Source: Gammaproteobacteria bacterium
Lineage (GTDB): Bacteria; Pseudomonadota; Gammaproteobacteria; Nitrosococcales; Methylophagaceae
Reading direction: 5' to 3'
Length of the DNA stretch: 5,728 nt
Assembly: GCA_002400805.1 (NCBI GenBank)
Contig: NVRG01000110.1
Coordinates: 1 to 5,728, forward strand
The notes beneath the pieces were generated by a model, which was not told where the DNA came from, searched no databases, and saw nothing but the letters and a program-made list of their open reading frames with translations. Shown piece by piece: positions 1-5,680 of this stretch (position 1 is the stretch's first letter; every line of letters starts with the position of its first letter). A program made the position numbers and the translations under genes.

Positions 1-405
1 AACATCTTGCACCGTTCGTTTGGCAAAGGCATCACGCAATGCGTTATTAACGATATTAAACAGACGCAGACCGGCACGGCGTTTATCACCGCCCAAAGCG
101 GTGTAATAGATTGAAGTGTCAGAAACACGCCACAAAATGAACGAATCTACCAGTAACTTTTTCTTTTCACCGGTTAGATACTCTTCAGGTTTCACATCCA
201 AGGTTAAGGTGCGACCATCAAAGCGTTTAACTTCATTAAGAAGTGGAATTTTGAAATGAATACCTGGTGCGTAATCTGCCTGTTCAATTTGGCCTAAACG
301 TAATAACAACACACGTTCACGCTGATCGACATAAAAAATCGATGTACTGAGCAACATGACAACTAGGAAGCCAACAATAATAATTAAGTTCATGCGTGAC
401 GACAT
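1..405 (-). CDS. hflC: HflC, FtsH protease modulator subunit (N-terminal part, runs off the left edge)
   Basis: HflC is an inner-membrane SPFH/band-7 protein that assembles with HflK into a large complex around the FtsH protease and modulates its proteolysis. Only the first 135 codons are present; the frame is open to base 1, and E. coli HflC is about 334 residues, so well over half is missing. Residues 6-24 are one hydrophobic anchor after a short basic N-terminus (MSSR), followed by the start of the SPFH domain with recognisable HflC blocks: ERVLLLRLGQ, APGIHFKIPLLNEVKRFD, GEKKKLLVDSFILWRVSD. The ATG at 403-405 is chosen because a strong Shine-Dalgarno (AGGAGGA, 413-419) sits 7 bases upstream; the ATG at codon 5 is worse placed. 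The start is one base past the hflK stop, so the two are surely co-translated in one operon. Identification is firm; the C-terminal part cannot be judged. Confidence 0.95.
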   Translation of the reverse strand, partial: MSSRMNLIIIVGFLVVMLLSTSIFYVDQRERVLLLRLGQIEQADYAPGIHFKIPLLNEVKRFDGRTLTLDVKPEEYLTGEKKKLLVDSFILWRVSDTSIYYTALGGDKRRAGLRLFNIVNNALRDAFAKRTVQDV

Positions 406-406
406 C

Positions 407-1591
407 TTAGCGTCCTCCTCTACTGCGGGCATTATCACGTGCTGAGCTCGATGTTGAACTTGTCGAGTCAGAACCTGGATAGGTAGTTAAGTTGGTTAGG
501 TCAAGACGAGCAGCTGATGATGCGTTGCCACCGCGCAATCTATCTAACGGTAAATACAAGACATTGCTACTGTCTTTAGAGACATCAACCATCACTTTTT
601 GGCTATTGCTATAAACCGACTCCATCGTATCTAAGTACATGCGTTCACGAGTAATGTCAGGCGCTTTTTCATATTCTTTCATTACTTGCAAGAACCGGCT
701 GGTTTCACCCTGAGCCTTGGCTAGGATCTGGCTTTTATAGGCTTCCGCTTCTTGAATCACGCGGAAAGCTGCACCACGTGCTTTTGGCACAATTTGATTA
801 GCATGAGCTTCAGCTTCGTTCTTCATCCGCTCTTTATCAGCACTGGCATTGACCACATCAGCAAACGCAGCTTGCACTTGGCTAGGGGGTTGAATATCTG
901 GGATATTGAAGCTAGTGACAAACAAGCCTGTGCCATAATCAGTCAATAATTGTTGTAACAATATTTTAGCTCTCGGTGCCATATCGGCACGACCGCTTTT
1001 AATGACTTCATCCATGCTGGTTTGTCCGACAACTTCACGCACCGCACTTTCGGTCATTTGGCGTAAGGTTAAATCTGGATTTTCAACATTGAATAAGTAG
1101 TCGGCCGCATCATCCACGCGATACTGAACCTCAACTTTCATTTCAATAATGTTTTCATCTTTGGTTAACATCAATGATTCTGAGGCGATGTTACCTGAAC
1201 GACCAGCGGTAGAGCGAAAACCTATTTCAGCGGTTCGACTTTCCTCAACATTAACAACTTCAACCCGTTCTACTGGATAAGGGATATGCCAATGCGGTCC
1301 AGGGCCTGTGGTTTGTTGATATGCTGAAAAGCGTAGTACTACACCACGTTCAGCAGGGTCAATAATGTAAAAACCCGAGACTAGCCATACAATGAAGATG
1401 ACCAAAAAGATCAATCCAAGACCTAGTGTCCCACCACCAGATGAGTCGTTATTGTCTGAAGAGCCACCGCCAAATATGCCACTTAATTTACGTTGCACAT
1501 TACGAATTACGTCATCGAGATCTGGGGGACCATCGTTACCACGGTTGCCCCAAGGATCTTTCTCGCCTTTGCCAGGTTCATTCCAAGCCAT
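407..1591 (-). CDS. hflK: HflK, FtsH protease modulator subunit
   Basis: HflK is the partner of HflC in the SPFH complex that encloses FtsH in the inner membrane. The 394-residue product is close to the E. coli length (419). The N-terminus carries the family marks MAWNEPG, DPWG (12-15) and GPPDLDD (21-27), then a glycine/serine-rich linker (41-54), one membrane helix (about 55-75) and the SPFH domain beginning at IDPAERGVVLRF. Residues about 250-300 are rich in Ala/Glu/Lys/Gln and should form the coiled-coil arm, followed by the conserved ITRERMYLDTMESV (313-326) and LPLD (347-350). The tail from about 373 is Ser/Thr-rich and low complexity, as in other HflK proteins. The ATG has a GGAG 8 bases upstream and gives the expected MAWN start. 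It follows hflX after a 95-bp gap with a possible own promoter, and abuts hflC with one base between stop and start. Confidence 0.97.
   Translation of the reverse strand: MAWNEPGKGEKDPWGNRGNDGPPDLDDVIRNVQRKLSGIFGGGSSDNNDSSGGGTLGLGLIFLVIFIVWLVSGFYIIDPAERGVVLRFSAYQQTTGPGPHWHIPYPVERVEVVNVEESRTAEIGFRSTAGRSGNIASESLMLTKDENIIEMKVEVQYRVDDAADYLFNVENPDLTLRQMTESAVREVVGQTSMDEVIKSGRADMAPRAKILLQQLLTDYGTGLFVTSFNIPDIQPPSQVQAAFADVVNASADKERMKNEAEAHANQIVPKARGAAFRVIQEAEAYKSQILAKAQGETSRFLQVMKEYEKAPDITRERMYLDTMESVYSNSQKVMVDVSKDSSNVLYLPLDRLRGGNASSAARLDLTNLTTYPGSDSTSSTSSSARDNARSRGGR
413..419 (-). promoter_or_regulatory. Shine-Dalgarno of hflC, embedded in the last hflK codons
   Basis: AGGAGGA on the minus strand, 7 bases before the hflC ATG. 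It lies inside the hflK codons for the terminal Arg-Gly-Gly-Arg, so the HflK tail and the hflC ribosome-binding site share the same bases. It fixes the hflC start. Confidence 0.85.
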
Positions 1592-1641
1592 TTATAGCTC
1601 TCCAAAATGAGTAAATAGGATTATTTAATATAAACACGACT

Positions 1642-1669
1642 ATTTTACGGACATGTCAGGCAAGCGCAA
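1642..1669 (-). promoter_or_regulatory. Candidate sigma-70-type promoter for hflK-hflC
   Basis: In the 95-bp hflX-hflK gap the minus strand reads TTGCGC (1664-1669), a 16-base spacer, and TAAAAT (1642-1647). The -35 matches the consensus at four of six positions and the -10 at five of six. An 8-bp palindrome GACATGTC (1650-1657) lies in the spacer and could be a chance occurrence or an operator. No terminator hairpin is visible after hflX, so read-through from hfq-hflX is also expected. AT-rich gaps yield such matches by chance, so this is only a candidate. Confidence 0.35.
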
Positions 1670-1686
1670 CCTAATACTGTCAGAAA

Positions 1687-2832
1687 TTAGTTCTTATATT
1701 GATATTCTTGCTGTAGTTCAGGGAAATATTCTTGTAATGTCAATCGAAGTAAATCCATGCCTTCACCTGTCTGGGCTGAAACCCACACTCGGGTAATCTG
1801 ACCTTGTTGATTGCGTTCTATTCGCGCGGGAAGATCGTCAATCTTATCAATTTTGTTATAGACAATCACTTGCGGTAGGTCGTCCGCTCCAATTTGCCGC
1901 AAAACATCATCCACGTGGCTGATTAAATCATCTCGATTTGATACACCCGCTTCCACAATATGCAACAACAGAGCAGCATCGCGTGTTTCATCCAAGGTAG
2001 AACTAAATGATTCGACCAGATCATGGGGTAATTTTCGAATAAAACCAACCGTATCAGCCAAGACTAAGGCCTGGGTATCCATCAGTTTTAACCGTCTTAA
2101 GGTGGGATCCAAAGTAGCAAAGAGACGATCATCCGCATACACGTCTGCAGAAGTCATTTTGTTAAATAAGGTGGATTTCCCCATATTGGTATAACCTACC
2201 AACGAAATAACGGGCACTCCAGCCCGTTGCCGAGAACGCCGGCCCTGATCACGTTGTGATTGCACTTTAGCTAAGCGTTTTTTAAGTGACTTAATACGTT
2301 GAGCCAACAAGCGTCTATCAGTTTCAAGCTGCGTTTCACCTGGCCCGCGTAGGCCGATCCCGCCTTTTTGCCGTTCCAAGTGAGTCCAACCTCGTACTAA
2401 ACGAGTCGACATATGCTTCAATTGTGCAAGTTCGACTTGTAACTTACCTTCATGCGAGCGTGCACGCCGTGCAAATATATCGAGGATCAATCCGGTGCGG
2501 CTGATAACGCGGCATTGTAATTTGTGTTCTAAATTACGTTCTTGGCTCGGGGATAACTCATGATTAAATAAAACCAGAGCGGCATTAGCGGCAAGAATAT
2601 GTTGATGAATTTCGTCCACTTTACCGGTACCGGCAAAATACTTAGGATCTGGCCGGTGCCGTTTGCCATGAACAATCACAGAGATATCTGCACCTGTTGA
2701 ATTAACTAACTCAATAAACTCTTGTTCTGCTTCGGCAAAGTCTGGGTCATTAAAATTAAGGTGTACAAGTACAACGGCTTCTTTTGCTGATGATTCATCA
2801 AAAGCCGCATTACTATCGGGGCGGTCAAACAA
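1687..2832 (-). CDS. hflX: HflX, ribosome-associated GTPase, lacking the C-terminal domain
   Basis: HflX is a translational GTPase-like protein that binds the 50S subunit and splits or rescues stalled ribosomes. The N-terminal domain spans about residues 17-200 and contains PKYFAGTGK (63-71), LSPSQERNLE (93-102), the helical region HEGKLQVELAQL and the glycine-rich loop GGIGLRGPGETQLETD (157-172). The G domain follows: G1 GYTNMGKS (213-220), switch region FATLDPT (238-244), G3 DTVG (260-263), G4 NKID (326-329) and G5 SAQ (352-354). The E. coli G1 has Ala where this protein has Met217. The protein ends at 381 residues, shortly after G5, whereas E. coli HflX (426) carries a further small C-terminal domain; that domain is absent. 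The start is TTG: an in-frame TGA lies directly upstream, GGGAG is 8 bases away, and the product begins MFDR as in E. coli. It begins 13 bases after the hfq stop, so it is co-transcribed with hfq. Confidence 0.95.
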   Translation of the reverse strand: MFDRPDSNAAFDESSAKEAVVLVHLNFNDPDFAEAEQEFIELVNSTGADISVIVHGKRHRPDPKYFAGTGKVDEIHQHILAANAALVLFNHELSPSQERNLEHKLQCRVISRTGLILDIFARRARSHEGKLQVELAQLKHMSTRLVRGWTHLERQKGGIGLRGPGETQLETDRRLLAQRIKSLKKRLAKVQSQRDQGRRSRQRAGVPVISLVGYTNMGKSTLFNKMTSADVYADDRLFATLDPTLRRLKLMDTQALVLADTVGFIRKLPHDLVESFSSTLDETRDAALLLHIVEAGVSNRDDLISHVDDVLRQIGADDLPQVIVYNKIDKIDDLPARIERNQQGQITRVWVSAQTGEGMDLLRLTLQEYFPELQQEYQYKN

Positions 2833-2840
2833 TCAATGTG

Positions 2841-2845
2841 CTCCC
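2841..2845 (-). promoter_or_regulatory. Shine-Dalgarno that fixes the TTG start of hflX
   Basis: GGGAG on the minus strand, directly after the hfq stop codon and 8 bases before the hflX TTG. The codon before that TTG is an in-frame TGA, so no upstream start is possible, and the first in-frame ATG downstream would remove much of the conserved N-terminal domain. Confidence 0.75.
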
Positions 2846-3070
2846 TTATTCATCAATAGTAAAATTGACATTTCGGCTCGGTACAATGGTAGAAATAGCA
2901 TGTTTATACACCATTTGGTTTACCGAGTTTTTTAACAAAATAACAAATTGATCAAACGAATCAATTTGCCCCTGTAATTTAATGCCATTTACCAAATAAA
3001 TGGCAACAGGAACATTTTCTTTCCGTAAGGCATTCAAAAACGGATCCTGTAATGATTGTGCTTTAGCCAT
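2846..3070 (-). CDS. hfq: Hfq, RNA chaperone with a very short C-terminal tail
   Basis: Hfq is the hexameric Sm-like protein that pairs small RNAs with target mRNAs. The core is nearly identical to E. coli: [18 protein letters not shown], then the Sm fold with [16 protein letters not shown] (27-42) and the Sm2 motif YKHAIS (55-60). Residues assigned in E. coli to U-rich RNA binding on the proximal face (Q8, Q41, F42, K56, H57) and to A-rich binding on the distal face (Y25, I30, K31, L32, Q33) are all present. Two differences stand out. The rim patch is RKEN (16-19) instead of RRER, and the protein ends at residue 74 with an acidic IDE, against 102 residues in E. coli, so the disordered tail is practically absent. 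The ATG has GGAGAG 4 bases upstream. It has its own likely promoter after miaA and lies 13 bases before hflX. Confidence 0.98.
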   Translation of the reverse strand: MAKAQSLQDPFLNALRKENVPVAIYLVNGIKLQGQIDSFDQFVILLKNSVNQMVYKHAISTIVPSRNVNFTIDE

Positions 3071-3126
3071 AACTCTCTCCAGCCAGTTATTATTATTCTA
3101 ACTACAAATATATATGCAAACGAGCT

Positions 3127-3154
3127 ATTGTAAAAGCCAATGTTACTTCGTCAA
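3127..3154 (-). promoter_or_regulatory. Likely sigma-70-type promoter of hfq-hflX
   Basis: In the 97-bp miaA-hfq gap the minus strand reads TTGACG (3149-3154), a 16-base spacer, and TACAAT (3127-3132). Each hexamer matches the consensus at five of six positions. Transcription would begin near 3120, giving a leader of about 50 bases before the hfq ATG. No terminator is visible after miaA, so hfq can also be reached by read-through from rho-miaA. In E. coli hfq likewise has promoters of its own, located within and upstream of miaA. Confidence 0.7.
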
Positions 3155-3169
3155 GCATTAATTTTAATT

Positions 3170-4120
3170 CTAATGAAGTTCATCTTGTAAATAATGAACA
3201 ACGCATTCAACAGGAAGATCAGCCCCACTATCGAACCATACGCCATCTTTTTGTGAGCGTAACCACGTTAATTGGCGTTTGGCCATTTGACGAGTCGCAA
3301 TAATCGCCTTGTCAATAAAAGTATCCTTGTCGTATTCCCCCGCCAAATATGACCATGCTTGGCGGTAACCAACTGCACGAATAGCGGGCAAATTAGCGTG
3401 ACAATCATGACGGGAAAACAAGGTTTCTACTTCTTCAATAAAATTGTTTTCCATCATCCTCTCATAACGTTTGGCGATACGTTGGTGCAAAACAGCACGA
3501 TCGAACGGTGTTAAAATCACTTTAATAACGCGATAAGGTAATGCCTGTTGTGTATCTTTGGTCAGTTCAGTTAGTGACTTTCCGGTAATTTCATAGACCT
3601 CGAGCGCGCGCTGCAAACGTTGAGGATCATTCACATGGATACGTTGAGCAGAAACAGGGTCAACAGCTGCAAGTCGACTATGTAAATGCGCTAAACCATG
3701 TTGTCGAATTTCAGCATCTAAACGGGCACGTATTTTAGGATCCGCTGAAGGTAATTCAGCAAGACCATATTGTAATGCCTTGAAATACAACATCGTGCCG
3801 CCCACTAACAACGGTACCTTACCCCTAGCCGTAATATCAGCCATTAAGCGCAATGCATCTTTGCGAAAACTACCGGCTGAATAACTATCTATAGGTTCAA
3901 TAATATCAACTAGATGATGTGGATACTGTGCTAGTTCTTCAATACTGGGTTTAGCCGTACCAACATCCATGCCTTTATAAACAAGCGCAGAATCAACACT
4001 GATAATTTCGACTGAAAAACGTTTGGCTATTTCTATAGCCAAATCTGTTTTACCTGCAGCAGTCGGCCCCATAATAAATAGTGCCGGCGGTAGCGTTGAC
4101 GACAATTTGTCTATGGTCAA
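3170..4120 (-). CDS. miaA: MiaA, tRNA dimethylallyltransferase
   Basis: MiaA transfers the dimethylallyl group from DMAPP to N6 of A37 in tRNAs that read codons starting with U, the first step towards the ms2i6A modification. The 316 residues equal the E. coli length. Visible motifs are the P-loop GPTAAGKT (18-25), [17 protein letters not shown] (42-58) with the conserved Asp43, [13 protein letters not shown] (104-116), the segment [24 protein letters not shown] (157-180), RAVGYRQ (248-254) and [15 protein letters not shown] (276-290) towards the C-terminus. The start is TTG, sharing TTGA with the rho stop. No in-frame ATG exists upstream before the frame enters rho, and the ATG at codon 17 would start inside the P-loop strand. 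The AGGG just before the TTG is too close to act as a normal Shine-Dalgarno, so translation probably depends on ribosomes finishing rho. In E. coli miaA follows mutL; here it follows rho. Confidence 0.97.
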   Translation of the reverse strand: MTIDKLSSTLPPALFIMGPTAAGKTDLAIEIAKRFSVEIISVDSALVYKGMDVGTAKPSIEELAQYPHHLVDIIEPIDSYSAGSFRKDALRLMADITARGKVPLLVGGTMLYFKALQYGLAELPSADPKIRARLDAEIRQHGLAHLHSRLAAVDPVSAQRIHVNDPQRLQRALEVYEITGKSLTELTKDTQQALPYRVIKVILTPFDRAVLHQRIAKRYERMMENNFIEEVETLFSRHDCHANLPAIRAVGYRQAWSYLAGEYDKDTFIDKAIIATRQMAKRQLTWLRSQKDGVWFDSGADLPVECVVHYLQDELH

Positions 4121-5376
4121 CCCTGTTTCATTGTATCGTAAAATTCTACATTGGTTTTGGTCGCTTTAAATCGGTCCAGGATAAATTCCATCGATTCAAC
4201 AGGGTCCATTGGTGCGAGTAACTTACGTAAGATCCATAATTTATGCAGATCGTCATCTTCAGTCAGTAATTCTTCTCGACGAGTACCAGAACGAGTGATG
4301 TTGATAGCAGGATAAATACGTCGATCCGCAAGCTTACGCTCGAGCACAAGTTCCATATTGCCGGTACCTTTGAATTCTTCAAAGATGACTTCGTCCATAC
4401 GTGAACCCGTTTCTACCAATGCAGTAGCGATGATGGTTAAACTACCACCTTCTTCAATATTTCGTGCCGCACCAAAAAACCGTTTTGGTCGTTGCAATGC
4501 ATTCGCATCAATACCACCTGATAATACCTTACCTGATGAAGGTGCAACCGTATTATAGGCTCGAGCCAAACGAGTGATTGAATCAAGCAAAATAATAACA
4601 TCATGTTTGTGCTCAACTAGGCGTTTTGCCTTTTCGATCACCATTTCTGCTACCTGCACATGGCGCGTTGCAGGTTCATCAAACGTACTCGATACCACTT
4701 CACCGCGGACCGAACGTACCATTTCGGTTACTTCTTCAGGACGCTCGTCAATCAACAATACAATCAGCGTGCTATCTGGGTGATTTTCAGCGATTGATTG
4801 TGCAATCATCTGCAAAATCATAGTCTTACCTGACTTTGGTGGTGCGACAATCAAACCGCGTTGACCTTTACCTATCGGTGAAGCCAGATCAATAATTCGT
4901 GGGGTTAAATCCTCGGTACTGCCGTTGCCTATCTCAAGGGTAAAACGCTCATTGGGAAATAACGGTGTTAAGTCCTTGAAAGGAACTTTATTTTTTGATT
5001 GTTCTGGTTTTTCGAAGTTAATTTCTTCGACTTTAATTAAAGCAAAATAACGCTCGCTGTCTTTAGGTGCCCGTATTTTACCTTTAAGAGTATCACCAGT
5101 ACGTAGATGGAAACGCCTGATCTGGCTTGGTGATACATAGATATCATCCGGTCCGGCAATATAGGAATCTTCTGGTGACCGTAAAAATCCAAAGCCGTCG
5201 GGTAATAACTCAAGAACACCGGTGGTATAAACTTCATCGCCTTGCTTCGCATGTTCTTTCACGATGGCGAAAATTAAATCTTGTTTTCGATTTCGAGCCA
5301 AGCCATCAAGTTTCATAGAGATGGCCAGTTCCATAAGTTTAGCAGCAGACTGCTTCTTAAGATCAGTTAGATTCAT
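4117..5376 (-). CDS. rho: Rho, transcription termination factor (RNA-dependent ATPase helicase)
   Basis: Rho is the hexameric helicase that binds C-rich nascent RNA and terminates transcription. The 419 residues equal E. coli Rho and align without gaps. The N-terminal helical part (1-47) precedes the cold-shock-like RNA-binding domain with GFGFLR (61-66) and [13 protein letters not shown] (77-89). The motor domain shows Walker A APPKSGKT (178-185), the catalytic [10 protein letters not shown] (210-219), Walker B VIILLD (260-265), the Q-loop region [11 protein letters not shown] (278-288), the R-loop GSRMD (324-328) and the arginine finger R366 in SGTR. Position 182 is Ser where E. coli has Ala, and 326 is Arg where E. 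coli has Lys; both are conservative. The ATG is preceded by a weak AGG 6 bases away. The gene follows an rRNA operon terminator rather than trxA and leads directly into miaA. Its leader looks suited to Rho-dependent autoregulation. Confidence 0.98.
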   Translation of the reverse strand: MNLTDLKKQSAAKLMELAISMKLDGLARNRKQDLIFAIVKEHAKQGDEVYTTGVLELLPDGFGFLRSPEDSYIAGPDDIYVSPSQIRRFHLRTGDTLKGKIRAPKDSERYFALIKVEEINFEKPEQSKNKVPFKDLTPLFPNERFTLEIGNGSTEDLTPRIIDLASPIGKGQRGLIVAPPKSGKTMILQMIAQSIAENHPDSTLIVLLIDERPEEVTEMVRSVRGEVVSSTFDEPATRHVQVAEMVIEKAKRLVEHKHDVIILLDSITRLARAYNTVAPSSGKVLSGGIDANALQRPKRFFGAARNIEEGGSLTIIATALVETGSRMDEVIFEEFKGTGNMELVLERKLADRRIYPAINITRSGTRREELLTEDDDLHKLWILRKLLAPMDPVESMEFILDRFKATKTNVEFYDTMKQG

Positions 5377-5420
5377 GTAGTACCTAGATTTGGAATTTTA
5401 AATAGAAATATATTAGAGAC

Positions 5421-5434
5421 GTGCATTTTTGCAC
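5421..5434 (-). repeat. Perfect short inverted repeat (hairpin) ahead of rho
   Basis: GTGCA-AAAA-TGCAC on the minus strand, a 5-bp stem with a 4-base loop, about 45 bases before the rho ATG. No T-run follows, so it is not an intrinsic terminator. In RNA it would lie between the C-rich tract and the ribosome-binding site, where it could influence Rho loading or rho translation; that is inference. Confidence 0.5.
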
Positions 5435-5440
5435 TGATTT

Positions 5441-5517
5441 ATATAAAGGGGGGGTTGTTCTAGAAATTGAAAGTTAGCATAGCAGTAAAGTTTGGGTGAG
5501 TCTAGGAACAATGAGTA
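5441..5517 (-). promoter_or_regulatory. C-rich/G-poor, rut-like segment in the rho leader
   Basis: Counting the minus strand over these 77 bases gives 24 C and 5 G, including a run of seven C (5448-5454) and repeated pyrimidine-C steps. Such C-over-G bubbles with little structure are the known character of Rho utilisation sites. Its position in front of rho suggests that Rho terminates its own transcript here. The proximal promoter candidate lies inside the segment, so only transcripts from upstream would carry all of it. Confidence 0.45.
5476..5504 (-). promoter_or_regulatory. Candidate proximal rho promoter with extended -10
   Basis: The minus strand reads TAGACT (5499-5504), a 17-base spacer, and TATGCT (5476-5481) preceded by TGC, which makes an extended -10 (TGCTATGCT). 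Each hexamer matches the consensus at four of six positions, and the TG motif compensates for that. Transcription would start near 5469. Confidence 0.45.
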
Positions 5518-5573
5518 ATTATTTTTGATCGAAGGTTAATGCTTGACCCTAAATATAAAAATTTCTATATCAC

Positions 5574-5593
5574 CAACGTGTAATACACCGTTG
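5574..5593. repeat. Near-palindrome in the rho control region
   Basis: The arms CAACGTGTA (5574-5582) and TACACCGTTG (5584-5593) are complementary apart from one extra base, around a single central A. It lies where transcripts from the distal rho promoter candidate would begin, so it could be an operator for a dimeric regulator or a 5' stem-loop of the leader RNA. I cannot tell which from this sequence. Confidence 0.4.
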
Positions 5594-5605
5594 TCACGGC
5601 ATAAA

Positions 5606-5635
5606 AATATAGGTCCATTCCTAAATCACAGACAA
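5606..5635 (-). promoter_or_regulatory. Candidate distal rho promoter overlapping the rRNA terminator tail
   Basis: The minus strand reads TTGTCT (5630-5635), an 18-base spacer, and TATATT (5606-5611). The -10 matches at five of six positions and the -35 at four of six. The first bases of the -35 are the last bases of the terminator T-run, so rrn termination and rho initiation would abut. The start would be near 5599. Confidence 0.45.
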
Positions 5636-5668
5636 AAAAATACCCAGACCTATAAAAGGACTGGGTAT
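5634..5668 (-). terminator. Intrinsic terminator of the rRNA operon
   Basis: On the minus strand ATACCCAG (5661-5668) pairs with CTGGGTAT (5640-5647). An inner CCT/AGG pairing lies beyond a T-T mismatch, the loop is short, and a run of seven T follows (5634-5640). It starts about a dozen bases after the 5S 3' end, the expected position for the end of an rrn operon. In the opposite direction only a TCTTT follows the stem, so it would be weak at best for plus-strand transcripts. Confidence 0.9.
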
Positions 5669-5680
5669 CTTTAAAATAAA

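Larger units (their letters stand above)
5377..5633 (-). promoter_or_regulatory. Leader and promoter region of rho
   Basis: This stretch between the rRNA terminator and the rho start holds no gene I can support. On the minus strand it contains two promoter candidates, a near-palindrome (5574-5593), a C-rich/G-poor segment (5441-5517), a run of seven C (5448-5454) and a short hairpin (5421-5434). The rest is AT-rich. The leader RNA would be about 220 bases long from the distal promoter and about 95 from the proximal one. A long untranslated rho leader that mediates autogenous control is known from E. coli; the sequences here are not obviously similar. Confidence 0.6.

Noticed and set aside
752..949. 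Plus-strand open frame of 65 codons
   Set aside because: Lies wholly antisense to hflK, has no Shine-Dalgarno or recognisable protein features, and arises from the codon pattern of the real gene.
1392..1614. Two overlapping plus-strand frames of 62-72 codons
   Set aside because: Antisense to the low-complexity hflK N-terminus; the Pro/Ser-rich translation mirrors the Gly/Ser codons of HflK.
1592..1686. A lost HflX C-terminal domain hidden by a frameshift
   Set aside because: All three minus-strand frames after the hflX stop are short, full of stops and unlike the E. coli domain; the gap is also too small to hold the whole missing part.
3071..3169. Terminator between miaA and hfq
   Set aside because: No stem followed by a T-run on the minus strand; the gap is explained by a promoter and the hfq leader.
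4358..4823. Plus-strand frames of 65-69 codons
   Set aside because: Antisense to the most conserved part of rho; shadows of its codon usage.
5037..5318. Minus-strand frame of 71 codons and plus-strand frame of 63 codons
   Set aside because: Both overlap the start of rho in other frames, where the rho frame is strongly conserved; no initiation signals.
5421..5434. GTGCA-AAAA-TGCAC hairpin as an intrinsic terminator in front of rho
   Set aside because: The stem is only 5 bp and no T-run follows on the minus strand.
5608..5654. 8-bp inverted repeat TATAGGTC/GACCTATA linking the rrn terminator to the sequence behind it
   Set aside because: The second arm lies after the T-run, so it would be transcribed too late to act as an antiterminator; in AT-rich DNA it may be chance.
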